A DNA stretch of 64,000 bases from NCBI GenBank assembly GCA_041671505.1, contig JBAZBK010000016.1, forward strand, positions 89,342 to 153,341. The letters are read 5' to 3'. Below the pieces are notes generated by a model. It did no database searches and was not told the DNA's origin. It saw only the letters and a list, made by a program, of their open reading frames with translations. Shown here piece by piece: positions 1 through 10,433 of this stretch (within the stretch, counting starts at the first letter, position 1; the number at the start of each line of letters is the position of its first letter). Both the position numbers and the translations under genes were made by a program. Source of the stretch: JACPDH01 sp041671505 (GTDB lineage Bacteria > Acidobacteriota > Thermoanaerobaculia > Gp7-AA8).

Positions 1-1
1 C

Positions 2-697
2 CGCATGCAGGCGGGCCTGCTCTTCCTGGCCACGGTCGCGCTGCTCATCCCGTCGATGGCAACCGACGTCGACGCCGCGAAGAAGGCGGCCTTCATCCAG
101 CCTCTGAGCCTGGGCCTGGCGGTGCTGCTCATCGTGGCGTACGGCCTCGGCATGCTCTTCTCCCTCAAGACGCACCGCGAGCTCTTTGCGAGCGCGGAGC
201 ACGGCGAGGAAGGCGAAGCCCCCTGGCCGATCGGCCTCGCCCTCGCGACGCTGGCTGGCGTCACTGTGCTGGTCGCACTCGTCAGCGAGGTGTTCGTCGA
301 GTCGGTGCAGAAGGCAGCGGAGGCGTTCGGGATGAGTCCGGCGTTCGTCGGGTTCATCGTCGTGGCGCTGGTGGGAGGCGCGGCGGAAATGGCCTCGGCG
401 TTCTCCGGCGCGCGCAAGAACAGGCTCGATATGAGCGTCGGGATCGCGCTCGGGAGCGCGTCGCAGATCGCGCTGTTCGTTGCTCCCGTGCTCGTGATCC
501 TGAGCTACTTCATCGGGCCGGCGCCGATGGACCTTCAGTTCTGGCCCGGTGCCGTGGTGATGATTCTTATCGCTACTCTCACGGCCGCCCTGGTTACGAA
601 CGGCGGACGCTCGGCGTGGTTCGTCGGGGTGTTGCTGCTCATGGTCTACATGATCTTTGCAATGACGCTTTACTTGTTGCCGCCTCGCGTGCAATGA
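2..697 (+). CDS. Ca2+/H+ antiporter (CaCA family), C-terminal part
   Basis: The reading frame is open to the window edge, so the protein is truncated at its N-terminus. About 230 residues remain, with roughly six hydrophobic segments and a hydrophilic acidic loop (EHGEEGEAP) in the middle. The second half carries the typical second alpha-repeat of Ca2+/cation antiporters: a GFIVVALVGGAAE stretch with its conserved glutamate, then a segment resembling the family pattern LDMSVGIALGSASQIALF. Proteins of this type exchange cytoplasmic Ca2+ for protons across the inner membrane. The ion is assigned from family resemblance only. It is followed by a palindromic repeat block and then the AI-2E family transporter gene on the same strand. 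Confidence 0.85.
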   Translation, partial: RMQAGLLFLATVALLIPSMATDVDAAKKAAFIQPLSLGLAVLLIVAYGLGMLFSLKTHRELFASAEHGEEGEAPWPIGLALATLAGVTVLVALVSEVFVESVQKAAEAFGMSPAFVGFIVVALVGGAAEMASAFSGARKNRLDMSVGIALGSASQIALFVAPVLVILSYFIGPAPMDLQFWPGAVVMILIATLTAALVTNGGRSAWFVGVLLLMVYMIFAMTLYLLPPRVQ

Positions 698-720
698 GGA
701 TGGCCGGCGGCGCCATCATT

Positions 721-941
721 TCGTCCCGGAGGGACGACGGAGAGTAGCCGGTGGCAAGCGAAGCGCCGCCACCGGTTAGGGTCGCAATGTGGTCACGCGC
801 CCCGGAGGGGCGCCGGAGCCGCATTTCGCGCCGCGATTCCGGCGCCCCTCCGGGGCGCACACAATTGCCTCAATCCCAACCGGTGGCGGCGCGGCTTCGC
901 CGCTTGCCACCGGCTACTCTCCGGCGTCCCTTCGGGACGAC
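721..941. repeat. nested intergenic palindrome block
   Basis: About 220 bp of GC-rich inverted repeats lie between two transporter genes. The outer arms are 721-775 (gtcccggagggac, then gagagtagccggtggc, then gccgccaccgg) and 881-939 (ccggtggcggcg, then gccaccggctactctccgg, then gtcccttcgggac). The inner arms are 798-815 (cgccccggaggggcgccgg) and 839-857 (ccggcgcccctccggggcg). Several sub-units are also palindromic by themselves. Short reading frames across it are low-complexity by-products. The nested arrangement is the same as in the heptamer elements elsewhere in the window. Confidence 0.8.
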
Positions 942-1019
942 ACGAGAGTTCAGACGCTCCAACGCCTCGCAGCTGCCGCATGCCGCAAATGCTGCGACAA
1001 TTGCATCGAGGTGATCGAC

Positions 1020-2099
1020 ATGACGGAGCCCCGAGGCGATCTCGCCCGCAACCTGTTCACGGTTCTCTTCATCTGCGGCCTCGCCGCCTTGTCGCTCTGG
1101 ATCGTCCGTCCCTTCCTGCTGGCGATCGTGTGGGCCACGATGATCGTGATTCCTACCTGGTCGGTCATGCTCTGGCTCGAGAAGCGCCTCGGGAACAAGC
1201 GAGGGCGCGCCGTGGCGGTCATGACGCTCGTTCTCCTCGGGTTCGTCTTCGTCCCTTTCCTCGCTGCCATCGGTCTGATCGCAGACAGTGCCGAACAGTT
1301 TCCGGCAAAGCTCGCGGCGCTCAAGACCGAGCAGGTTCCTCCTCCCCCGGCATGGGTTGCGAACATCCCCGTCGTCGGCGCGAAGGCTGCGGCAAAGTGG
1401 CAGAGCCTGGCGGGCGACGACCTGACGGAGCTCGTGGTCTACATCACGCCTTACAGCGACCAGATCCTCGGCTGGTTGAAGGTGCACGTCGGCGGGATCG
1501 GATCGGCGCTGATCCTGTTTCTTCTCACTGTGATCGTTGCGGCTCTGCTCTACTCCGACGGAGAGGCGGCAGCGGATCGGATTCGGCTGTTCGCGCGCAA
1601 GCTGGGCGGCGACCAGGGTGAGGGGGCTGTCATCCTGGCCGGTAAGGCGGTGAAGAGCGTCGCACTCGGCGTCGTCGTCACCGCGGTCGTGCAGTCGATC
1701 GCGTGCGGAATCGGCCTCGCCATCGCGGGAGTCCCCTTCGCGGGGGCCCTCACCGTCCTGATGCTCGTCTGTTGCATCGCGCAGATCGGCCCAATGCTCG
1801 TCATGATCCCCGCCGTCATCTGGACCTTCGGCAGCGGCGAGACCGGCTGGGGCATCTTCCTGCTGGTCTGGACGCTGGTGTTCGGCCTGATGGACAACGT
1901 GGTTCGCCCGATGCTGATCAAGCGAGGGGTCGACCTGCCGATGACTCTGATCTTCGCCGGCGTCATCGGCGGACTTCTGACGCTCGGGGTGGTCGGTATC
2001 TTCGTCGGGCCGGTGATCCTCGCCGTCGCACATACGCTCCTCGAGGCGTGGATCGGCGTGCCAGCAGATCGGGACGCGCCGGAGCCGGCCTCCGACTGA
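1020..2099 (+). CDS. AI-2E family transporter (YdiK-like)
   Basis: This 359-residue polytopic membrane protein has the layout of the AI-2E/UPF0118 exporter-like family: paired N-terminal membrane helices (LFTVLFICGLAALSLWIVRPFLL), a periplasmic/soluble segment around residues 80-160, and a C-terminal bundle with PMLIKRGVDLPMTLIFAGVIGGLLTLGVVGIFVGPVILA, whose VGIFVGPV sequence is typical of the family. The frame is open further upstream to 789, but that part is translated repeat DNA. The ATG at 1020 follows a GAGG Shine-Dalgarno-like sequence and gives the normal family length (about 350-370). Family members were linked to autoinducer-2 export, but most have no proven substrate, so the role here is undefined transport. 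Confidence 0.85.
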   Translation: MTEPRGDLARNLFTVLFICGLAALSLWIVRPFLLAIVWATMIVIPTWSVMLWLEKRLGNKRGRAVAVMTLVLLGFVFVPFLAAIGLIADSAEQFPAKLAALKTEQVPPPPAWVANIPVVGAKAAAKWQSLAGDDLTELVVYITPYSDQILGWLKVHVGGIGSALILFLLTVIVAALLYSDGEAAADRIRLFARKLGGDQGEGAVILAGKAVKSVALGVVVTAVVQSIACGIGLAIAGVPFAGALTVLMLVCCIAQIGPMLVMIPAVIWTFGSGETGWGIFLLVWTLVFGLMDNVVRPMLIKRGVDLPMTLIFAGVIGGLLTLGVVGIFVGPVILAVAHTLLEAWIGVPADRDAPEPASD

Positions 2100-2285
2100 C
2101 GGCGGCGCAGGCCGTAAGGCGCGAATGATCGATTTCACCCCCCGTAATACTCCGAGGTCACAGGCCACCCAGGCCTGAATAGACTCCACAGAGATCGGGA
2201 GGAGGCGCGCGTCGCGACTCGCTCCGGCCCACACCGGATCTCCTCGACGAAGTGTCGTCAACCATCAACAACCCGGAGCACTCGA

Positions 2286-2915
2286 ATGCGTCAGTCACTT
2301 TTTTCGGTCCTCGGAGTCCTGCTTTGCCTTTCTCTGCCGCTCGCGGCCCAGCCGATCATGGAAATCACGCCGACCGTGGGCTACACGTTCGGCGGGAGCT
2401 TTGACGAGCTCGGCCTTCCCGACTCGGTCGTCGAGTCGGTCGACGTCAACGACAACACCTCCTACGGTCTCATCTTCGACATCGGTAACGAGAACGGCGC
2501 GTTCGAAGTGACGTGGAGCCACCTCAGCTCGGAGCTCGAAGGCAACGGAGGCGCTGCCGACGGCGTACTGCTCGACTACAGCTCGGACAACTTCCAGTTC
2601 GGGTACGTCGGCTACTTCGGCGGCGACGGCCCGGAGACGAAGGCCTTCTGGAACGCCAGCCTCGGATTCACCGATCTCAATCTCGCGGACCAGGAGAGCG
2701 ACACGAAGTTTTCGGCTGCTCTTGGAATCGGAATGAAGCATCAGTTCAACGACCGCATCGGCATTCGCGTGCAGGCGCGTTGGATTCCAACCTACATTAA
2801 TACCGACGACGCCTACGTCGTCTGCGACCCGTACTTCTGCTATACCGTCGGTGACGACAACTACCTATACCAGACGGAAGTCTCGGCCGGCCTCGTCATC
2901 CGTCTCGGACACTGA
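2286..2915 (+). CDS. outer-membrane beta-barrel protein
   Basis: The protein has 209 residues with a clear signal peptide (MRQSLFSVLGVLLCLSLPLAAQ). The mature part has alternating hydrophobic/polar strands rich in Gly and aromatic residues and ends in GLVIRLGH. This fits a small 8-stranded barrel of the OmpA/OmpW-like porin families found in the outer membrane. A short cysteine-containing loop (CDPYFC) is unusual for such barrels and could form an extracellular disulfide. It is the first of five codirectional exported-protein genes (to 5826). No specific family could be named by eye. Confidence 0.7.
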   Translation: MRQSLFSVLGVLLCLSLPLAAQPIMEITPTVGYTFGGSFDELGLPDSVVESVDVNDNTSYGLIFDIGNENGAFEVTWSHLSSELEGNGGAADGVLLDYSSDNFQFGYVGYFGGDGPETKAFWNASLGFTDLNLADQESDTKFSAALGIGMKHQFNDRIGIRVQARWIPTYINTDDAYVVCDPYFCYTVGDDNYLYQTEVSAGLVIRLGH

Positions 2916-2952
2916 GCCATCCGCCTAACGATCACGAACGAGGAGAACCCAT

Positions 2953-3429
2953 ATGAAGATGATTGCCCGCATCCTTCTTGCCGTCGCAGTCCTTTCACTC
3001 GCCGGTGGCCTGTTCGCACAGGACCTTCAGTCACAAATCGCCTTCGTCCGCTCGCAGGACGAAGCGGACCGCCAGGCGATCGTCGCCGCCGCGCTGAACC
3101 TCAACGAGAAAGACGGCGCCGCGTTCTGGCCGATGTACCGCGACTACCGGAGCGAGATGGGAAAGGTCGGCGACAAGAGCTGGAAGCTCCTGCTCGAGTT
3201 CGCCGAAAAGTACCAGGCGATGAGTGAAGAGGACGCCTCGAAGATGCTCGACGAGGTACTCAGGATCGAAGAGCAGCGCAACGACGTGAAGACGAAGTGG
3301 CTCGGAAAGATGCGCAAGTCGATTCCCGCGACGACCGTCGCGCGCTTCTACCAGATCGACAACAAGATCGACACGCTCCTGCGGCTCGACGCCGCCGCGA
3401 ACGTTCCGCTCATCGAGCCGAAAAAGTAG
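2953..3429 (+). CDS. exported helical protein, Spy/CpxP-like in size
   Basis: This 158-residue protein has an N-terminal signal peptide ending at GLFAQ. The mature chain is charged and almost wholly helical, with motifs such as FWPMYRDYRSEM and EVLRIEEQRNDVKTKWLGKMRKSIP. Small exported helical proteins of this kind, with a periodic Leu/Lys/Glu content, resemble the periplasmic Spy/CpxP chaperone-like group, but the diagnostic LTxxQ motif is absent, so the name is only a structural comparison. GAGGAG lies upstream of the ATG. It sits 37 bp after the barrel protein gene and may be cotranscribed with it. Confidence 0.65.
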   Translation: MKMIARILLAVAVLSLAGGLFAQDLQSQIAFVRSQDEADRQAIVAAALNLNEKDGAAFWPMYRDYRSEMGKVGDKSWKLLLEFAEKYQAMSEEDASKMLDEVLRIEEQRNDVKTKWLGKMRKSIPATTVARFYQIDNKIDTLLRLDAAANVPLIEPKK

Positions 3430-3519
3430 AGAGACGATTCGGGCCTCGAAGGCGCGAGCCTCCGGGAGCCGTTCACAGCCAATGTCATGCGAACTCAGAC
3501 GCCATGGAGGGTTGCTCAC

Positions 3520-4188
3520 ATGAAAAACATCGTCAGGATTCTCATCGCTCTCGTCGCCCTCATCCCGGCCGCTGTCGCGATCGCGCAGACGACCCACGAG
3601 ATGAAGGTGGAAGGCGACGTCGTCGCCGTGTATGACGGAAAGCTCGTCGTCAAGATGTCGACCGGAGAGGTTCGTGAGTTCACGCCGCCCGCCGATCGGA
3701 AGTTCGAGGTCGACGGTCAGATGCTCTCGCTCGCCGAGCTCAAGCCCGGCACGCATCTCTCGGCCACAGTCACCACGACGACCACTCCCGAGGTCGTTCG
3801 CACCGTCGTGCTCAAGAACGCCGAGGTGGTCAAGGTCTCGGGCTCGAACCTCACGGTCAAGCAGGACGGCCAGTTCAAGTCGTACAACGTTCCCGCCGGC
3901 TTCACCTTCCTCATCAACGGCGAGAACGTTCCGGTGAGCAAGCTCCAGGAAGGATCGAAGCTCTCGGCCGAGATCGTTTACAAATCGGAAAAGACGCTGA
4001 CCGAACAGGAAGTCAAGGTTGCGGGAGCCACGCCTGTCGTGGCTCCTGTCGAGACGCCGTCAGCCGCCGCGGCTCCCGTCGCCGAAATGGCTCCGGCTCC
4101 CGAGATGCCGAAGACCGCCAGCAACCTGGCGCTCATCGGCCTGCTCGGCCTCGCGCTCGTCGCCGCCGGTGCGGCGTTCAGGCGTTGA
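3520..4188 (+). CDS. exported two-repeat protein with LPXTG-like C-terminal anchor
   Basis: The protein has 222 residues. The signal peptide (MKNIVRILIALVALIPAAVAIAQ) is followed by two homologous beta-rich repeats of about 55 residues. The first contains GDVVAVYDGKLVVKMSTGE and ends LKPGTHLSATV; the second contains AEVVKVSGSNLTVKQDGQ and ends LQEGSKLSAEIV. An Ala/Pro-rich linker leads to a C-terminus made of MPKTA, a hydrophobic helix and a final RR, the layout of a sorting signal. The ATG at 3520 is chosen because GGAGGG lies 8 bases upstream and the signal peptide starts there; the frame is open to 3487. Function is unknown; the repeats may be short OB-like or SH3-like beta units. Confidence 0.75.
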   Translation: MKNIVRILIALVALIPAAVAIAQTTHEMKVEGDVVAVYDGKLVVKMSTGEVREFTPPADRKFEVDGQMLSLAELKPGTHLSATVTTTTTPEVVRTVVLKNAEVVKVSGSNLTVKQDGQFKSYNVPAGFTFLINGENVPVSKLQEGSKLSAEIVYKSEKTLTEQEVKVAGATPVVAPVETPSAAAAPVAEMAPAPEMPKTASNLALIGLLGLALVAAGAAFRR

Positions 4189-4230
4189 GCTGACTCTCGA
4201 ATCTCTGTAAGGTATCCGCGGTGCGGGAGC

Positions 4231-4262
4231 GGGCCACGACGCTTCGTCGTGGCCCGTTTCAT
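4231..4262 (+). terminator. intrinsic terminator
   Basis: A stem of 11 bp (gggccacgacg / cgtcgtggccc) with a 3-base loop is followed by gtttcatt, 40 bp after the stop of the LPXTG-like protein gene. The U-run is weak. Confidence 0.6.
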
Positions 4263-4337
4263 TCGCACCATTCAACAATTCACGGTCACGCGAAACACTC
4301 ACGACGCGCGAATGACATGCGCGTCGCCGGAAGGTCG

Positions 4338-5057
4338 ATGATGAAACTTCGATTCATGCTAGTCGTCGCAACGATCGCAACGATCGCGCTGCCTGCTCTT
4401 GCGCAGAGCGCGGAAGGCCGCTCGCTGGTGATCTACGGGCTCGGTGCGGCGATGGACGGAACGGTCGGCGCCGGGCCAATCACCGCCGAGCTCGACGCAA
4501 GCGCGAGCGACATCTTCTCGAACCTCGAGATGGGCGGCATGGCCGCCTACCGCAACGACACCGGGCGCTGGGCCTGGGGCGCCGAGGCGATCTACATGGG
4601 CCTCGGCAATGCCGACACCGCCGCGGACGTCGAAGTCGACGAGTGGATCGTGGCGGCGACGGCAGGTTACGAGCTCAACGAGCGCTGCGACATCGTGGGC
4701 GGCCTGCGTTACATGGATCTCTCCACTGAGGTCACGGTCAGCGGTCCGCTCGACGGGGTCCACCATGCGAAGGTGGGAGCTGACTGGATCGATCCGTTCT
4801 TCGGCGTCCGGCTGAATTTCCCCGTCGGCAAGAAGTCGATCATCGTGGCGCAGGGAACGGTCGGCGGCTTCGGCATCGGTTCCGATCTCTCGATCGACGC
4901 CGGTGCGTTCTTCGAGATGGGGCTCTCCGAGCGGACCTCCTTCCTCCTCGGTTATCGCGCACTCGACGTCGACTACGAGGAGGGCGAAGGAGCCGACCGC
5001 TTCAAGTTCGACACGGTGAGTCACGGGCCGGCGATCGGAATCCGCATCAGGCTCTGA
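4338..5057 (+). CDS. outer-membrane beta-barrel protein
   Basis: From the start at 4338 the protein has 239 residues with a signal peptide (MMKLRFMLVVATIATIALPALAQ). The rest reads as a small barrel: alternating strands, many Gly/Asp turns, a central GGLRYMDL segment of the type seen in OmpW/Omp25-like proteins, and a terminal strand AIGIRIRL. The upstream frame to 4221 is translated spacer. ATG at 4338 or 4341 is preferred because GGAAGG precedes it and a signal peptide begins there. The gene follows a terminator, so it probably has its own promoter, and it is 25 bp upstream of the next outer-membrane gene. Confidence 0.7.
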   Translation: MMKLRFMLVVATIATIALPALAQSAEGRSLVIYGLGAAMDGTVGAGPITAELDASASDIFSNLEMGGMAAYRNDTGRWAWGAEAIYMGLGNADTAADVEVDEWIVAATAGYELNERCDIVGGLRYMDLSTEVTVSGPLDGVHHAKVGADWIDPFFGVRLNFPVGKKSIIVAQGTVGGFGIGSDLSIDAGAFFEMGLSERTSFLLGYRALDVDYEEGEGADRFKFDTVSHGPAIGIRIRL

Positions 5058-5082
5058 GTCGACGAGCCGACGGAAACGAATC

Positions 5083-5826
5083 ATGGCGAAGCGAACAGAG
5101 GGCTCGCCGATCCAGCGGCGAGCCGCCAGCCTCTCGAAGGGCGGCCTGCTCGTCGCGCTCTGCCTCGGTTCAATCCTCGCCAGCCGCGCTTCGGCCGCCG
5201 ACTCGTCGGAGCTCTGGCCCGACGTCGAGGCGTTCGTGCGCCTGAACCCGCGGAGCCGGATCTACTCGAACGTGGCGTACGCCGAAGGTCGCGAGTCCGA
5301 CACTCAGTCGCTCGATCTGACCGCCGCGCTCGACCTCTCGATCAGGCCGATCGTGCGGAAGTCGCTCCGGACGGAAGACTGGCAGCGGAGCCGCTTTCTC
5401 TGGGCGCGAGTCGGATACACACGCGTCGACAAGGTCGACGACGGCGTTCGCAAGACGCCGGAAGACCGGATGTTCGTCCAGCTCCTCGCGAAAGCGGAAC
5501 TTCCTGCCGAGATCTGGATCGAGGCCCGCGCACGCACCGACTTCCGCTGGATCGGCGACGACTACTCGAACCGATATCGAGTCCGGCTGGAGGCGACGCG
5601 CGAGTTCACCGTGCGCGGGCACGCGGTCGTGCCATTCTTCAAGGCGGAGTGGTTCTACGACACGCGCTACGACGGATGGTCGAGAGCTCTCTACCAGGCG
5701 GGCCCCGAGATCACCTTCAGCAAGCGGTTCCGTCTCGAGCCGTACCTGTCCCGGCAGATCGACCGGCTCCCGGCGGACGAAACCGTGAACGCGCTCGGCA
5801 TCACGGCCAAGCTCTACTTCCGATAG
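5083..5826 (+). CDS. DUF2490-type outer-membrane protein
   Basis: The 247-residue protein has an N-terminal signal sequence preceded by a charged extension (MAKRTEGSPIQRRAASLSKGG before the hydrophobic core LLVALCLGSILASRASA). The mature part reads ELWPDVEAFVRLNPRSRIY, then long amphipathic strands with WFYDTRY and RLEPYLSRQID, ending in GITAKLYFR. This pattern matches the DUF2490 family of predicted outer-membrane barrels, whose role is unknown. It lies 25 bp after the preceding barrel gene and converges on the SDR gene. The long hydrophilic N-terminus may mean the real start is an internal codon. Confidence 0.75.
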   Translation: MAKRTEGSPIQRRAASLSKGGLLVALCLGSILASRASAADSSELWPDVEAFVRLNPRSRIYSNVAYAEGRESDTQSLDLTAALDLSIRPIVRKSLRTEDWQRSRFLWARVGYTRVDKVDDGVRKTPEDRMFVQLLAKAELPAEIWIEARARTDFRWIGDDYSNRYRVRLEATREFTVRGHAVVPFFKAEWFYDTRYDGWSRALYQAGPEITFSKRFRLEPYLSRQIDRLPADETVNALGITAKLYFR

Positions 5827-5862
5827 CGGAGTCGCCGCCGCGCTGATCGCGGCGATGGGCGC

Positions 5863-6552
5863 CTAACTCCCCGCGCGCAGCGGCACGACGGCGCCGCTGA
5901 CGTTCGCCGCGCCGTCGCCGACGAGGAAGGCGATCGTCTCTGCGACGCGCTCGAGCGGTATGAGCCCGCTCGCGCCGGAGCCCTTCATCGCCGGAGTGGC
6001 GAGCGAGCCCGGGGCGATGGCGTTCACCGTGATTCCGGTTCCCGCGAGCTCCTTCGCCGTGAGCTCGACGAGCGTGCAGAGCGCAGACTTCGAAACCGTG
6101 TACGCCGCCATGCCCGCAGGCTTCGCAAGCGCCGCTTCCGATGCGACCGCGACGATGCGTCCGCTTCCGTTCGCCCGAAGGTGCGGAATGGCGGCACGGA
6201 ACGCGAAGACCGCCGCGAGCAGATTCAGCGACAGAATCTGGTCCCAGACTCCGCGCTCCGTCCCCTCCACCGTGCCGGACGCGAATCCGCCGGCGAGGTG
6301 CACGAGCGCGTAAAGGCCACCGGTACTCGCCGCGATCTTCCCGATCGCCGCCGCAACTCCCGCGTCGTCGGTGAGATCGGCCTTCACGCCGGCGAGCTCG
6401 GCCGGCGCGCCTAACCTCGCGCGCAGCGCCTCGTATCCCTCGACGCGGTTGTAGAGCACGACCGTGCGATAGTCACCCAGAAGCCTCGCGACGACCGCGG
6501 CCCCGAGACCTCCCGTGCCACCGGTCACGACGATGGTCTTCATCTCGCTCAT
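5863..6552 (-). CDS. SDR-family NAD(P)-dependent oxidoreductase
   Basis: This is a 229-residue classical short-chain dehydrogenase. The nucleotide-binding TGGTGGLG motif is near residue 10, the catalytic serine lies in VAVASEAAL, and the catalytic Tyr/Lys pair is YTVSK, followed by the usual NAIAPGSLATP. The NAG motif reads HLAGG, a common variation. A near-perfect Shine-Dalgarno GGAGGTGAT sits 7 bases before the ATG at 6552, which fixes the start. It is a soluble cytoplasmic enzyme of unknown substrate. No operon partner is apparent: the next gene upstream is the PEBP-like gene, 90 bp away on the same strand. Confidence 0.85.
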   Translation of the reverse strand: MSEMKTIVVTGGTGGLGAAVVARLLGDYRTVVLYNRVEGYEALRARLGAPAELAGVKADLTDDAGVAAAIGKIAASTGGLYALVHLAGGFASGTVEGTERGVWDQILSLNLLAAVFAFRAAIPHLRANGSGRIVAVASEAALAKPAGMAAYTVSKSALCTLVELTAKELAGTGITVNAIAPGSLATPAMKGSGASGLIPLERVAETIAFLVGDGAANVSGAVVPLRAGS

Positions 6553-6643
6553 CGGATCACCTCCGAGGCGCGCAGGGCAGCGGTCGCTGCGCGGTCGCGC
6601 CGGGTTCGGGGATGCTCAACGATAGCTCAATTCGCTCCGCGCA

Positions 6644-7087
6644 TCAGCACGATGCTCGATCGCAATATCCCGTGAGCGCGATCTCGGCGAGCACGTGGTC
6701 GTCCATCGCACGCTCGAGGTCGGCCCTCGTCGCCTCGCGCGTCAGCTCGAGCTCGGTATCGAGCGCGTAGAGCCTGAAGGCGTAGCAACGCTCCCGGTCA
6801 CGGGCGCAGGGGCCGGCGCCCCACGCGTTCTGCTTCCACGAGTTCCGGCCGACCACGGCGTCGAGCGTCCTGCCTTCGATGACGCCCGCCACCGCCGCGG
6901 GGATGTTCCAGACCACGAAGTGGTCGCGGACTTCAGCGGGAGCGGTCAGGTCGTCGATCACGAGGGCGAGCGTCTTCGCTCCGTGGGGAATCTTCGAGAA
7001 GACGAGCGGCGGAATGCCTCCTCCGTCGCAGGTGTACTGCATCGGGATGGTCGTACCTTCGGCGAATGCAGGGCTTTCGAGCTTCAT
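6644..7087 (-). CDS. YbhB/YbcL-type (PEBP, Raf-kinase-inhibitor-like) protein
   Basis: The protein has 147 residues and the PEBP signature. It contains IPMQYTCDGGGIPPLVFSKIPHGAKTLALVIDDL followed by DHFVVWNIP, which form the ligand pocket of this fold, and ends near AEIALTGYCD. Bacterial YbhB-like proteins bind small anionic ligands, and their physiological role is not settled. The frame extends upstream to 7207, but the ATG at 7087 begins the conserved fold and follows AAGGAG about 12 bases upstream; the extension is low-complexity. The C-terminus contains two cysteines (TGYCDRASC). Confidence 0.85.
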   Translation of the reverse strand: MKLESPAFAEGTTIPMQYTCDGGGIPPLVFSKIPHGAKTLALVIDDLTAPAEVRDHFVVWNIPAAVAGVIEGRTLDAVVGRNSWKQNAWGAGPCARDRERCYAFRLYALDTELELTREATRADLERAMDDHVLAEIALTGYCDRASC

Positions 7088-7203
7088 GGGTGGCACCCTC
7101 TCCTTCAGCATAAGTAGCCGAGCGGATGCGAGCGCGGGTGTGGTGGTCGTCACGCGGCGATGTGTCGTCGCGCGGCGGGACGGGAGGGTGGGAGAGCGGA
7201 AAT

Positions 7204-7340
7204 CCACGAGTTAACGATTGAAGAGCCATGAGTTAAGAGTCAAGAGTCAAAAGAGAAGAGTGATGAGTTTCCGGGCTGGCGGCCGGCCCGTCCCCAACTC
7301 TTAACTCTTCACTTCTCTCTCTTCACTCTTCACTCGTCTG
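7204..7340. repeat. heptamer-array inverted repeat
   Basis: The left arm (7208-7270) is a run of degenerate 7-bp units such as gagttaa, gagtcaa, gagtcaa, aagagaa and gagtgat. After a GC-rich palindrome (7273-7291) the right arm (7294-7336) is its approximate complement, with units such as aactctt, aactctt, cacttct and cactctt. It lies between the PEBP gene and hppA. Confidence 0.75.
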
Positions 7341-7423
7341 GCCCTCCTCTCCTCCCGCAGCTCCGCCCTCGTCGCTCCTCTCGTTGTGCCGGCGAGACGC
7401 CCGCGCTACGAGCTTCCCGCCTG

Positions 7424-7481
7424 CCTTGGCCTCTGGCCTTTGGCCTGTGGCCTGCTCATCGCCTCTCGCCTCTCGCCTATC
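7424..7481. repeat. heptamer array, single arm
   Basis: A tandem 7-bp run (tggcctc, tggcctt, tggcctg, tggcctg, ctcatcg, cctctcg, cctctcg) lies immediately upstream of the likely hppA promoter region (a possible -10, tatcat, is at 7496). The same ctgctcatcgcctctcgcc string recurs at six or more other loci in the window. Confidence 0.75.
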
Positions 7482-7681
7482 TCGCCCAAATCCGCTATCA
7501 TCCGCGCGCCATTCGGAGGGGCCCTCGGACGGGGTCTGTCCGCGCGCTTCCCGCGGCCCTGGGCCGAATCGCATAACTTCTTACCGTTCAAGGCAAACCG
7601 TCCCGGAACCTGCGACTGGATCCGGGGCAGAACTTGGTAACGAAACTCCGTCCCCGGCCGGGGACGACTCTGGAGGGATTC

Positions 7682-10126
<2,445 letters not shown>

Positions 10127-10149
10127 GTTGCTACGACAGGTTGTGTTGC

Positions 10150-10175
10150 GACGGCCGCCCGAGAGGGCGGCCGTC
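10150..10175 (+). terminator. hairpin after hppA
   Basis: An 11-bp perfect stem (gacggccgccc / gggcggccgtc) with the loop gaga lies 23 bp after the hppA stop. There is no clear U-run, so termination is probable but not certain. Confidence 0.5.
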
Positions 10176-10185
10176 GTGCGTTGGG

Positions 10186-10362
10186 GCAGGCGAAAGGCGA
10201 GAGGCGATGAGCAGGCCGGAGATAGCGTATCCGGCATGACGTGCCGCCCGCATGGTCGTTTCGCCCGCCTGCTCATCGCCTTTCGCCCCTCGACTTTCGC
10301 CCTCGGCCTCCGGCCTGCTCATCGCCTCTCGCCTTTCGCCTCTCGCCTCGCGTCTGAAGTGA
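10186..10362. repeat. heptamer-array inverted repeat
   Basis: The left arm at 10187-10213 (aggcgaa, aggcgag, aggcgat, gagcagg) is matched by complementary arms at 10267-10282 and 10315-10361 (ctgctcatcgcctctcgcctttcgcctctcg). The material in between is also partly 7-bp periodic. It separates hppA from the rhodanese gene. Confidence 0.75.
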
Positions 10363-10433
10363 CGTCCCTCACCCGCCCCCGCCTCCAGGTCTGCGATACT
10401 CCGCCCAGCAATTTCGAAGGGAGCACGACGTCG

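Noticed and set aside
870..2261. Long minus-strand frame over the AI-2E transporter gene
   Set aside because: Antisense shadow of the transporter gene in a high-GC genome; no known domains.
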